The notes under the pieces: model-generated
Seen by the model: the letters and a program-made list of their open reading frames with translations, nothing else
Database searches by the model: none
Told to the model about the DNA's origin: nothing
DNA from: Thermoplasmata archaeon
GTDB lineage: Archaea > Thermoplasmatota > Thermoplasmata > Thermoplasmatales > Thermoplasmataceae
Direction of reading: 5' to 3'
Assembly (NCBI GenBank): GCA_021797055.1
Contig: JAKAAI010000047.1
Location: 1 to 13,587 of the forward strand
Length of the DNA: 13,587 bases
Made by a program: the position numbers and the translations under genes
Part shown: in pieces, positions 1-6,567 of the stretch
How positions within the stretch are numbered: position 1 is the first letter of the stretch
How the letters are laid out: every line of letters begins with the position of its first letter

Positions 1-630
1 CTAATACATGGAAGGATAAGAATATTTAGCGAGGATGTAAGACATATTAAGGGAATGACGGGTGTTGCAAGTAATCTGGTTGACACCTATCGTATAATGG
101 ATTCAACTGCTCGCATGATCATTGAAACATACTGCTCCATGCTTGATATGAAATCTGAAAGAATCCTGGCTCACATTGAAAAGTACGAGATGTCTGGAAT
201 ACTGGCAAAGAGATTCGGGGAAATGAGTACCGGTCAGCAAAAGGTAATTTGCAACATAATGGCTCTTGAATTCGGGAACAAAATGGCACTTCTTGATGAG
301 CCCATGGAGACACTTGACGTAAAACGAAGATTAATTCTAATTGAGGATCTGAAGAACTTTAAGGGCAGCCTCATACTGAACACCCACGATTTCAGTGCTC
401 TTAAAATGCTCCCGGGATTTGGTCTTTTCATATTGATCGAAGGGATGCTGTATGGAAAATTTGATTCAAAGGACATCAACAGATTATATCTTACAAAGGG
501 TGAGGTAACCCCATCTCTTAGCGTCATACATACAAGCTATGGTACTTTCTCCATAACAATTGACAGTGGCGACACCCCTCTATCCGTTTCCACAGATCTG
601 ACAAATTCGCTTCAGGAGGTGATGAGATGA
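1..630 (+). CDS. ABC transporter ATP-binding protein (5' end outside window)
   Basis: This is the nucleotide-binding subunit of an ABC transporter, probably an exporter because an ABC-2-like membrane subunit follows it. The reading frame is open from base 1 with no stop, so the methionine at 55 is internal and the gene begins upstream; the Walker A loop is missing for that reason. About 209 residues are visible. Seen directly are a signature motif STGQQKV (about 226-246; canonical LSGGQ), a Walker B MALLDEP (283-303), a D-loop-like METLD and the switch histidine in NTHDF (near 385). About 75 residues follow the H-loop, ending in an S/T-rich tail not typical of the core fold. The stop overlaps the next start (ATGA, 627-630), so translation is probably coupled. 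The ABC ATPase call is secure. The substrate cannot be read from the sequence. Confidence 0.85.
   Translation, partial: LIHGRIRIFSEDVRHIKGMTGVASNLVDTYRIMDSTARMIIETYCSMLDMKSERILAHIEKYEMSGILAKRFGEMSTGQQKVICNIMALEFGNKMALLDEPMETLDVKRRLILIEDLKNFKGSLILNTHDFSALKMLPGFGLFILIEGMLYGKFDSKDINRLYLTKGEVTPSLSVIHTSYGTFSITIDSGDTPLSVSTDLTNSLQEVMR
615..627 (+). promoter_or_regulatory. Strong Shine-Dalgarno site inside the 3' end of the ATPase gene
   Basis: GGAGGTGATGAGA lies just before the ATG at 627, while the upstream ATPase gene is still being read. It matches the consensus complement of the 16S rRNA 3' end very well. This fixes the start of the downstream membrane protein. The same 13-mer recurs at 1412-1424. 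Confidence 0.75.
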
Positions 631-1433
631 TAGCCAGATACTATTTCTACTCGCTTCTCAGAAACAGGTTTATATGGTTCTGGGGAGGATTTTTCAGTTT
701 AATGTGGGCTGCACTTGGGGCGTTTATTTTTGAGAACGGCTATCTGACAAAATACAGTGCGTTTCCAATTACGGCTTCATGGTATGCAATCATCACACTC
801 ATATCATTTTCTTCTGTTTCGGTGACACTTTCCATTGCGCTTGCGTGGTCAACGAATTCCTTGGTCTTTTCGTTCAAGTTTTCTAAGCTAACGAGAGGGA
901 GATATCTCATGGATCTTCTTTCTGCCTGGGTCCTTCTTTCAATTTTCCTCATCATTGCAGGCGTTCTGTTCACACCTCTGATGTTCTCAATCGCCAGCAG
1001 GATCAACGTCTTTCCTGATTTATTGTCCATTATCAAAACGTTTGCACTGGCAATACTTATCGGCATATTCTTTATGCTGTTATCAGTATTTCTTGTTTTG
1101 ATAGTAATCTCACATTTCAACATAAAAACAATTCAGTTTCTTTCCTTCATTCCAATGCTCCTGGTCTTCGTACTGAGCTACCTGTTCATATATGGGTCAG
1201 TTCCAAAATTACTTGTTTACATTTCACCATGGGATTCTGCACCTGCCCTTCTCCAGGCTGCCTATACAAATCACCTGCCTGTGAACAGTTTTGTTTCAAC
1301 CCATCCCCTTGTGGTAAGCTGGTCCCTGACAATTACTGGTCTGATCATATGGGAGCTTATTATATTCGCATTGGATGTTTATCTGCTCAGGAGGATCAAA
1401 CCGCAGGATCCGGAGGTGATGAGACAGATATGA
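627..1433 (+). CDS. ABC-2-like transporter membrane subunit, six predicted TM helices
   Basis: A 268-residue integral membrane protein, likely the transmembrane partner of the ATPase encoded immediately upstream. Hydrophobic segments fall at about residues 16-35, 50-74, 95-122, 137-164, 170-191 and 229-256. Six segments and this length are usual for ABC-2-type exporter subunits (known of the family), but no diagnostic motif is visible, so the family call rests on topology and context. The start ATG at 627 overlaps the upstream stop and has an excellent ribosome site at 615-622. The stop (1431-1433) overlaps the next ATG (1430). Its C-terminus PEVMRQI resembles the QEVMR end of the upstream protein because both encode the same ribosome-binding sequence. 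Substrate unknown. Confidence 0.7.
   Translation: MIARYYFYSLLRNRFIWFWGGFFSLMWAALGAFIFENGYLTKYSAFPITASWYAIITLISFSSVSVTLSIALAWSTNSLVFSFKFSKLTRGRYLMDLLSAWVLLSIFLIIAGVLFTPLMFSIASRINVFPDLLSIIKTFALAILIGIFFMLLSVFLVLIVISHFNIKTIQFLSFIPMLLVFVLSYLFIYGSVPKLLVYISPWDSAPALLQAAYTNHLPVNSFVSTHPLVVSWSLTITGLIIWELIIFALDVYLLRRIKPQDPEVMRQI
1412..1424 (+). promoter_or_regulatory. Strong Shine-Dalgarno site for the second membrane protein
   Basis: GGAGGTGATGAGA is identical to 615-627 and precedes the ATG at 1430 with normal spacing. It decides the start of the next gene at 1430 and rules out the upstream in-frame ATG at 1229, which would overlap the preceding gene by 200 bp and encode a Cys/Pro-rich shadow sequence. 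Confidence 0.75.
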
Positions 1434-2077
1434 TTTCAGAGACTCATAAATATATAAGGGAAGGGAGGTCGCTTATAGAAAAGGCCCTTGATTATGAGGA
1501 TTTTCTACTCAGGCGATCCCTTGGTCTTTACTATATGGCATGGGGATCCGCCTTTGTACTGTTTGTGATTGCTGGATTCATCTACAGTGCCTATTCTTCA
1601 TTCTCGTGGTCACTGCCGGTCATTTATGTTGGTGTATCATTAATCGCAATGTTTTTTACGGGTTATGTTTTTAGCAGGGCTGCAAAAGCTTCTACATTAC
1701 TTAAGAGTGTTTATAGGAGGAGCTACCATATTTTGGACTTTTCCCTTTTTGCAATAATTCTTGCTATGGTATCTATTTCCATAATTTACGACATATACAA
1801 TTATTTTGTCGTTTTCTATATAATACTCTCTGTCTATGTTCCGTGGGTTATATTCCACATAATAAAGAGGAGCCTTTCAAAAGTGCATTTTGAATCCTGG
1901 ATCGCCATATTATCATTTGCTGCAGCCTGCATGGCATCAGTAGCTGGCATAGAAAAAGGCCTCTATTTGGTCCTTACACTGGCGTGGATTATTGAAGCGG
2001 GAGTATGGTTTATATGCGGGATTATCAGCATATTTAGCGCATATTACCAGAGCGTGGTGATTGAGGATGACGGATGA
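1430..2077 (+). CDS. Six-TM membrane protein of the ABC/wHTH operon, function unknown
   Basis: A 215-residue protein with a charged N-terminal helix (residues 1-30) followed by about six hydrophobic segments (about 34-53, 61-82, 104-123, 125-146, 157-174 and 178-204) and a short acidic tail. I do not recognise a named family. The start at 1430 is chosen because of the strong ribosome site at 1412-1420 and the ATGA overlap with the upstream stop; the same frame is open further upstream, but that part is the shadow of the preceding gene. It sits between an ABC membrane subunit and a small winged-helix regulator. It could be a second transporter subunit, or a membrane partner that signals to the regulator. 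Multi-TM proteins paired with small wHTH genes are common in archaea and bacteria, so the second reading is plausible, but it is inference only. Confidence 0.7.
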   Translation: MISETHKYIREGRSLIEKALDYEDFLLRRSLGLYYMAWGSAFVLFVIAGFIYSAYSSFSWSLPVIYVGVSLIAMFFTGYVFSRAAKASTLLKSVYRRSYHILDFSLFAIILAMVSISIIYDIYNYFVVFYIILSVYVPWVIFHIIKRSLSKVHFESWIAILSFAAACMASVAGIEKGLYLVLTLAWIIEAGVWFICGIISIFSAYYQSVVIEDDG

Positions 2078-2429
2078 ATCGCGTTCATTTGAGGAAATTT
2101 CAGCAATTTTTAATGATCGGGTTCTCAAATCCTCATCAAGACTCCTGATTCTCATATGCCTTTCCATGAACAAAAAGCTCGGTTTCACTGACCTTTCAAG
2201 ACTTACCGGCCTTTCAAAAGGCAGCTTGGGAAACCACCTCTTAAAGCTGAGCGCCTCTGGCTATATCACCATGACAGAGCACTCTTTCTTCTCATCAAAG
2301 AGAGTAAATGTCAGGATAACACCTAAAGGAAATGATACCGTTCAACGATACGTCATGGCAATCGGAAAACTGAAACTTGCAGAAAGGAACGATTCCACCA
2401 TGAATAATGCCAGCGATTTACAAGATTGA
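2067..2429 (+). CDS. Small winged-helix transcriptional regulator
   Basis: A 120-residue DNA-binding protein, probably the local repressor of the operon. Residues about 22-36 form the first helix (SSRLLILICLSMNKK). The helix-turn-helix is at about 39-63 (GFTDLSRLTGLSKGSLGNHLLKLSASGYI), and a beta-wing follows with the RVNVRITPKG strand (about 79-88), where the T-x-K-G turn is typical of MarR/PadR/HTH_34-like winged helices. The ATG at 2067 is preferred, with GGTGA at 2056-2060. A TTG two codons upstream (2061) is an alternative. The gene overlaps the preceding membrane-protein gene by 11 bp, so it is the last gene of the operon and likely co-regulated. No ligand-binding domain or metal-binding cysteine cluster is visible. 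The ligand is unknown. Confidence 0.82.
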   Translation: MTDESRSFEEISAIFNDRVLKSSSRLLILICLSMNKKLGFTDLSRLTGLSKGSLGNHLLKLSASGYITMTEHSFFSSKRVNVRITPKGNDTVQRYVMAIGKLKLAERNDSTMNNASDLQD

Positions 2430-2716
2430 AGAAGCCAGAGAGAGGTGACTAACAATCCAATTTCTGATAAAAAATAAACCTATTTTCACGGTATTCCATC
2501 AGGTTTCAGGTGTGACATTAATACTGAGCGAAAATCTTAATTTTTTAGTGTTCAAGAAAGAAATAAATTGATCATTAATTTTAATTGGAAATATATCTCA
2601 ATAAAGGCCTAAGAAATAACCATAGTGGCTGAAGTGTACCGTTGCTTAAATATGATGAATGATGATTGGAACGAATTTTAAGTTCTATGATAAATCTTTA
2701 GGGAACATGCTTGGTA
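2430..2716. other. Gene-free AT-rich spacer between convergent genes
   Basis: This 287-bp stretch separates the ends of the + strand wHTH gene and the - strand DinB-like gene. I see no ORF, no tRNA-like cloverleaf and no repeat array. It holds a T6 run at 2541-2546 (+ strand) and an A6 run at 2469-2474 (T6 on the - strand), each able to act as an archaeal U-tract terminator for the gene reading into it. An AT-rich dyad lies near 2574-2585. Nothing else is supported. Confidence 0.5.
2541..2546 (+). terminator. Possible U-tract terminator of the ABC/wHTH operon
   Basis: A T6 run preceded by AATCTTAA about 112 bp after the stop of the last operon gene. Archaeal RNA polymerase terminates at oligo-U tracts without needing a hairpin. 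This is a weak, position-based call. Confidence 0.3.
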
Positions 2717-3226
2717 TCATCTGAGCCCCCATATTATCCAGCTTGGTGGAAACTTAAGCCCTGCCGTTCTAACGTATAAAACTAACTCACCTTCATGTAA
2801 TATCTCATGTTCAGTCATCCATGATAGAACCTGCACTGGGGATGATTTTATATTCGCATTTCCTAAGTACGTGACGACCGCACTGCAATCTATGTATTTT
2901 TCATGTGTCTTTTCTATTGACAGTTTTTCAATGATTTCCTCAAGCTTATTGTCTTCAGAAACCAGCTCATGGATCAGCCTTGCCTTGTCCATTTCCAGTG
3001 AATGATCAATATTCCTCCTGAAGAACGTCAGATAACCGTTATACATAGATTCAACGTAGCATTTCTCAATATCAAGAATGTGCCTGAACTGCTTTCCAAA
3101 TGATCCTGCACTGTTCAGTGGCTTTACTGCCAACTGATCCTGGTCCAGGTATCTGAGAAGATCCATTATCAATTTTCTGTGGGATCTGAACTGAGACAGC
3201 AGATTTTCTGCATCAGAGCCTTGCAT
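2717..3226 (-). CDS. DinB/YfiT-like four-helix-bundle metalloprotein
   Basis: A 169-residue protein resembling the DinB/YfiT superfamily, whose members are four-helix bundles binding one divalent metal through three histidines and often act as thiol (bacillithiol/mycothiol) S-transferases. The expected pattern is visible: a first histidine at H49 in KQFRHILDIEKCY, and a late HxxxH pair H140/H144 in SWMTEHEILHEGELVLYVR, followed by the family-like ending KFPPSWIIWGL. Helix-rich composition and length (usual 150-175) also fit. The actual reaction in an archaeon, where bacillithiol is generally absent, is unknown. It is monocistronic. The ATG at 3226 is preceded by AAGGAAGGT (3242-3234 on the - strand), so this gene, unlike most of its neighbours, probably has a short leader. 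Confidence 0.8.
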   Translation of the reverse strand: MQGSDAENLLSQFRSHRKLIMDLLRYLDQDQLAVKPLNSAGSFGKQFRHILDIEKCYVESMYNGYLTFFRRNIDHSLEMDKARLIHELVSEDNKLEEIIEKLSIEKTHEKYIDCSAVVTYLGNANIKSSPVQVLSWMTEHEILHEGELVLYVRTAGLKFPPSWIIWGLR

Positions 3227-3260
3227 GGAATATTACCTTCCTTCAAAATGCATTAATTGT

Positions 3261-3268
3261 TATTAAAA
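3261..3268 (-). promoter_or_regulatory. Putative TATA box of the DinB-like gene
   Basis: TATTAAAA on the + strand reads TTTTAATA on the - strand, about 38 nt before the start codon at 3226. That places transcription start roughly ten bases before the ATG and leaves room for the AAGGAAGGT ribosome site at 3234-3242. Confidence 0.4.
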
Positions 3269-3403
3269 CGCCCACAGTTGTTTCACATTATTCTCTTTTA
3301 GTGGAGCCACCGTTCACAACGTCATGGAAGAGGGGAAAATGTCCGAGTAAATGTAATTTATACCATAAGGAAAGACCGTATGACAGTATCTCATATGGAA
3401 ATA

Positions 3404-3413
3404 AAATTTATTA
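3404..3413 (+). promoter_or_regulatory. Putative TATA box of the short-chain dehydrogenase gene
   Basis: AAATTTATT is centred about 29 nt before the ATG at 3438, and no Shine-Dalgarno sequence lies between them. This is the spacing expected of a leaderless archaeal transcript beginning at or just before the start codon. Confidence 0.5.
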
Positions 3414-3437
3414 TCCATTGCAGTCATTAGTTATACA

Positions 3438-4172
3438 ATGAGAAACGGGTATATCCTGGTTACGGGATCGTCAAGGGGTATAGGATCCGCAGTTGCAACT
3501 GAGCTATCAAGATCCGGATATGATCTGATGCTTCATTATAATCGAAGTGCCGATGGATCTTTGAAAACTGCTGAAGAATGCAGAAAAAACGGTTCTAATG
3601 TTATTCTTATCAGTGCTGATCTGTCGTCATCACAAGGGATTAAGGATCTGTGTGATCAGGTCAGAAAAGCCGGTGTTAAATTAAAAGGCATAGTCAATAA
3701 TGCTGGTGCAGGGGTTGGTGATAACCTGCTCAAGGTCACTGAAAAAGACTGGGATACCGTTCTTGGCATAAATGTTAAGGCACCATTGTTAATTGTAAAA
3801 AATCTTCTCGATCTGCTCGAGGAGAATTCATCCATAGTCAACATGAGCTCTGCCGCTTCAGTCAGGCCATTGCCATCATCCATATCTTACAGTGCCAGCA
3901 AGGCTGCCCTTTCCAACCTTACAAAAGCACTTGCCCTGACCCTTGGTCCATCCATTAGGGTGAATGCCGTTGCACCTGGGTTCATTGATACGGATATGAC
4001 GAACTACATCAAGAATAACAGTAAAATCTTCGACAAAATGATGGACAGAACACCGCTGAAGCGTTTCGGCAAGCCGGAAGAAATTGCAAGAGTGGTGCGT
4101 TTTCTCCTGTCTGAAGATAGTTCCTTTATGACGGGAGAGGTTATCGTGGTTGATGGAGGAATAACCATCTGA
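3438..4172 (+). CDS. Short-chain dehydrogenase/reductase, FabG-like
   Basis: A 244-residue classical SDR oxidoreductase that uses NAD(P)H on a carbonyl or alcohol substrate in the cytosol. Seen directly are the nucleotide-binding TGSSRGIG (residues 9-16), DL at 61-62, NNAG (87-90), active-site N112, S138, Y151 and K155 (YSASK), the PG motif (180-181), and the C-terminal TGEVIVVDGG that closes the Rossmann fold. The catalytic Ser, Tyr and Lys fall at the same numbers as in E. coli FabG, and length and motif spacing are fully typical. Archaea lack a standard fatty-acid synthase, so the name 3-oxoacyl-ACP reductase should not be taken literally; sugar, polyol or isoprenoid alcohol substrates are as likely. 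It is monocistronic with a leaderless promoter and convergent with the Tfx-like gene (39-bp gap). Confidence 0.9.
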   Translation: MRNGYILVTGSSRGIGSAVATELSRSGYDLMLHYNRSADGSLKTAEECRKNGSNVILISADLSSSQGIKDLCDQVRKAGVKLKGIVNNAGAGVGDNLLKVTEKDWDTVLGINVKAPLLIVKNLLDLLEENSSIVNMSSAASVRPLPSSISYSASKAALSNLTKALALTLGPSIRVNAVAPGFIDTDMTNYIKNNSKIFDKMMDRTPLKRFGKPEEIARVVRFLLSEDSSFMTGEVIVVDGGITI

Positions 4173-4181
4173 ACCTCCAGG

Positions 4182-4218
4182 TGAATGACGGTTTGAAGAT
4201 TCAAGGTACCTTCATTCA
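4182..4218. terminator. Inverted repeat in the convergent gap (possible bidirectional terminator)
   Basis: TGAATGA (4182-4188) pairs with TCATTCA (4212-4218), and a nested TTGAA/TTCAA (4193-4197, 4200-4204) lies inside. The right arm overlaps the 3' end of the Tfx-like gene. There is no good T-run, so a termination role is uncertain. Confidence 0.25.
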
Positions 4219-4646
4219 TCGGATTTCTTTACAAGAACGGTTCCGTCTGAATTTATACCCACAGCTATATTTGATGCTATGATCCCGTTTTTAATTGATA
4301 CGGATTCTGTATCTCTGATATGTTCAGCCAGTGAAAGATAGCTTTCCCTGAGTTTTATGCCCGACTGGTCTGCGATGGAGAACACTTTCCTTACACAGTC
4401 GAGAATGTTGGAACCTTTCTGTATTTCAACAATTATTCCCCCATTCACAGAATTATACAGTGCAATTGTATTCCTGCACTTCTCCAGGCACTTCAGAATC
4501 TTACCATGAAGCTGGGAGACATTCTGTATGGAAACAGACAGCATTGATGCTATCTCTGCCATGCTCCTTCCCTCCTTTTCAAGCTTCAGTATCTGAAACT
4601 GCCTCTCAGTCAGGAATGTGGAGCTGTATCTCTTCTTACCGGACAC
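4212..4646 (-). CDS. Tfx-family DNA-binding regulator
   Basis: A 144-residue regulator of the archaeal Tfx family, first described as a protein binding near the molybdenum formylmethanofuran dehydrogenase (fmd) operon of a methanogen. The N-terminus has the family hallmark FLTERQFQILKLEKEGRSMAEIA-type helix-turn-helix (residues about 11-50, sigma region 4-like), then the linking helix CRNTIALY (57-64). A C-terminal domain (about 69-140) follows, with GSNILDCVRKVFSIADQSGIKL matching the family's second domain. The start is GTG at 4646, with a TATA-like ATATTTAATC about 27 nt upstream and no ribosome site, so it is probably leaderless. It is divergent from a tungstate/molybdate-type ABC importer across 79 bp. 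Known Tfx biology concerns molybdenum enzymes, so a role in oxyanion-responsive control of that importer is an attractive inference. Confidence 0.85.
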   Translation of the reverse strand: MSGKKRYSSTFLTERQFQILKLEKEGRSMAEIASMLSVSIQNVSQLHGKILKCLEKCRNTIALYNSVNGGIIVEIQKGSNILDCVRKVFSIADQSGIKLRESYLSLAEHIRDTESVSIKNGIIASNIAVGINSDGTVLVKKSDE

Positions 4647-4668
4647 GACAACTGATCCTGTGAATAGA

Positions 4669-4680
4669 TTAAATATTTTT
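4669..4680 (-). promoter_or_regulatory. Putative TATA box of the Tfx-like gene
   Basis: On the - strand this reads AAAAATATTTAA, centred about 27-28 nt before the GTG at 4646. That fits a leaderless transcript. It overlaps the left copy of the direct repeat at 4677-4687. Confidence 0.5.
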
Positions 4681-4716
4681 GATTTACATATACAGTTTTA
4701 AAGTAATTTTGATTAC
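4677..4716 (+). repeat. Direct repeat TTTTGATT(T)AC in the shared promoter region, candidate operator
   Basis: TTTTGATTTAC (4677-4687) and TTTTGATTAC (4707-4716) lie 30 bp apart, about three helical turns, so both copies would face the same side of the DNA. The left copy touches the TATA box of the Tfx-like gene. The right copy lies between the importer's TATA box and its start codon. Placement suits a dimeric regulator controlling both genes. No footprint data are available and the region is AT-rich, so chance cannot be excluded. Confidence 0.4.
4695..4703 (+). promoter_or_regulatory. Putative TATA box of the oxyanion importer operon
   Basis: GTTTTAAAG is centred 27 nt before the ATG at 4726. 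No Shine-Dalgarno site is present before that ATG, as expected for a leaderless first gene of an operon. Confidence 0.5.
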
Positions 4717-4725
4717 GGAATCCAA

Positions 4726-5751
4726 ATGAAGAATTCATGGAAAATCGTGACAGTCGTTGTTGTTTTATTGGTTCTGTTTTCAATCACCATATTTTTCGAC
4801 GCGTTGAATTCCAAAAAGGGCGGCATTGAACTCTACACTGCAGATGCATATGTTCCGGAAGCTGAGTCCCTTCTCTCACTTTTCCACAATGACACCGGCT
4901 GCAAATACGATCCGGTGACGTCAGGAGGTTCATTCAGTGATGCCAGAACAATTTCACAGGGTAAGCCTGCAAGCCTCTTCATGTCTGTGTCACTATCGGC
5001 TTATTCCAGCGAATATATGGGAAGATATGCTCCTGGCTGGGCCCTTGCATTTGCATCTGACCACATGGTAATTGCATATGGAGATTCGGTCAATGATAAC
5101 AGTACTGCAAAGTCCATTGTTTCAGATCTTAAGAACGCGATGAGCGAAAACAACAGCAGACTTTTCTACGAGGCGTTTTGCAACCTTACATCGGGATATG
5201 TCAAGGTCGGCATATCTGACCCACTGACCGACCCGGCTGGTGGTTATGCCTGGCTTGTCCTTAAGATGGCCGGATATCTCTACGCATCCAATTCGTCGCT
5301 ATTCGTAAACAGGATGGCTGAAAACCATGGAAATGTTACAAGATCAAATGCGGCAGAGCTTGTTTCTCCACTGGAGTTTGGTGATATAGATTTTCTCTTC
5401 ATATACAGATCCACGGCAATATCGCTGAAACTTAACTACCTCAATCTCCCGGGCAATCTGAATCTGGGAAACGTATCATATGCCGGCTTTTACGGAAAAT
5501 TCAACTATACTTACAGCTCCGAAACGGTAAGAGGCACACCCATATTTCTTTACATGTCCATAGTCAATAATGGAACATTTCACTCGGAGTCAGTAAAATT
5601 CATCTCCTTCCTTCTCAACAATACGGCCATTCTGAGGAACTTCGGCCTTGCTGTCCTTCACACAGACATACTGTATGGAAATGGGAGTGGCATTTCACCA
5701 TTATTGTGGGGCATTAACCATGGTCTGATCATTGATGGAAGTGGAGGTTAG
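4726..5751 (+). CDS. wtpA: WtpA-like tungstate/molybdate ABC transporter substrate-binding protein
   Basis: A 341-residue extracytoplasmic oxyanion-binding protein. Residues 6-24 form a hydrophobic signal or membrane anchor; no lipobox cysteine follows, so it is probably anchored by this helix. Two stretches match the archaeal WtpA/ModA family clearly: VGISDPLTDPAGGYAWLVLKMA (161-182, with the SDP aspartate at D165) and the DIDFLFIYRSTAISLKLNYLNLP region (220-242), whose pattern is F-x-Y-K/R-S followed by the LP strand. A C-terminal FISFLL segment (292-297) is also family-like. Oddly, the first oxyanion loop, AGSL in most relatives, reads TADAYVPE (38-45) and lacks the serine; the second loop TSGGSF (65-70) keeps its serines. 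The ligand may therefore differ. It is first in a three-gene operon with permease and ATPase, leaderless, and divergent from a Tfx-type regulator. The family is confident; tungstate versus molybdate versus another oxyanion is not resolved. Confidence 0.85.
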   Translation: MKNSWKIVTVVVVLLVLFSITIFFDALNSKKGGIELYTADAYVPEAESLLSLFHNDTGCKYDPVTSGGSFSDARTISQGKPASLFMSVSLSAYSSEYMGRYAPGWALAFASDHMVIAYGDSVNDNSTAKSIVSDLKNAMSENNSRLFYEAFCNLTSGYVKVGISDPLTDPAGGYAWLVLKMAGYLYASNSSLFVNRMAENHGNVTRSNAAELVSPLEFGDIDFLFIYRSTAISLKLNYLNLPGNLNLGNVSYAGFYGKFNYTYSSETVRGTPIFLYMSIVNNGTFHSESVKFISFLLNNTAILRNFGLAVLHTDILYGNGSGISPLLWGINHGLIIDGSGG

Positions 5752-5752
5752 C

Positions 5753-6565
5753 ATGCCGGGAAAGAATAAAAACAGAAAGGATTCCATTCTTGTCATATCC
5801 GCAATAGGTGTCATCCTTCTTATGATTCCAATCGCTTTCCTGCTATGGTATGGACTTTATGTTTTCAGGGATTACTCCAGCGTTGTTAACCCGTTACTGA
5901 AGGCAATAGCCCTGACCCTCTACGCTTCCGCACTGGCTTCTGTCATAGTTTTTCTCATATTCACTCCTCTGTCATACGAGCTGGCAAGGAGGAAACACCG
6001 CCTGTTGGATGCTGTATCCGATATACCGGCATCCATTCCGCATCCCATTGTTGGCATAGCCATACTCATCATGGCAAGCCCCATAACTCCGTTGGGGAGG
6101 TTTCTTTCATCAATCGGCCTCAACTTCTTTGACTCAGTCCTGGGAATGACAGCAGCACTGGCTTTTGTTTCAGCCCCCATATATATAAGATCTGCTGAAT
6201 CCATTTTCACTTCCTCACCGATGGATCCAGAAATATACGGCACATCTCTTGGTCTCAGCAGATTTCGGATGATCTATTCCATACTGATACCCCAGCACTC
6301 CAGGGAATTTCTTTCATCATTCCTGACAGCCATGAGCAGGGGGATGAGTGAATTCGGCTCCATTGCAATAATTGCTGAATACATAAGTGGTGGTATATTC
6401 AGTGGAACGTATCCTGCATCTGTGCTCATATATCAGTACTATGGCTACCTGGGGCCGCAGGTCGCCGTAACAGCTGCCGCACTCATGATACTTGTTTCCC
6501 TGACACTTCTGGCGGCAATTAAAATTGTGGTTATGAGAGGAAAAACCGACAGGAGGACGTTCTGA
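5753..6565 (+). CDS. wtpB: WtpB/ModB-like oxyanion ABC transporter permease
   Basis: The 270-residue membrane channel subunit of the importer. Hydrophobic segments begin after a basic N-terminus (MPGKNKNRKDS), at about residues 12-33, 46-70, 85-103, 120-140, 190-215 and 235-260. The cytoplasmic coupling loop (EAA motif) is clear: EIYGTSLGLSRFRMIYSILIP at about 161-181, where E-x-x-x-(T/A)-S-L-G-x-S and the terminal P match ModB/WtpB/CysT permeases. The motif PHPIVGIAIL near 100 also occurs in this family. ATG 5753 is chosen because GGAGG at 5743-5747 lies five bases before it. The in-frame TTG 5732 and ATG 5735 would overlap the upstream gene and lack a site. The gene begins 1 bp after the binding-protein stop, so the two are probably translationally coupled. 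Confidence 0.85.
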   Translation: MPGKNKNRKDSILVISAIGVILLMIPIAFLLWYGLYVFRDYSSVVNPLLKAIALTLYASALASVIVFLIFTPLSYELARRKHRLLDAVSDIPASIPHPIVGIAILIMASPITPLGRFLSSIGLNFFDSVLGMTAALAFVSAPIYIRSAESIFTSSPMDPEIYGTSLGLSRFRMIYSILIPQHSREFLSSFLTAMSRGMSEFGSIAIIAEYISGGIFSGTYPASVLIYQYYGYLGPQVAVTAAALMILVSLTLLAAIKIVVMRGKTDRRTF

Positions 6566-6567
6566 TC

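Noticed and set aside
1229..1429. Upstream in-frame extension of the second membrane protein
   Set aside because: It would overlap the preceding gene by about 200 bp and its translation is a Cys/Pro-rich shadow. The strong ribosome site at 1412-1420 points to ATG 1430.
2430..2716. Possible small RNA or repeat array in the convergent spacer
   Set aside because: Only AT-rich sequence with short oligo-A/T runs was seen; there are no repeated units and no stable long stem.
5732..5752. Earlier TTG/ATG starts for the importer permease
   Set aside because: They lie inside the binding-protein gene without a ribosome site. GGAGG at 5743-5747 serves ATG 5753.
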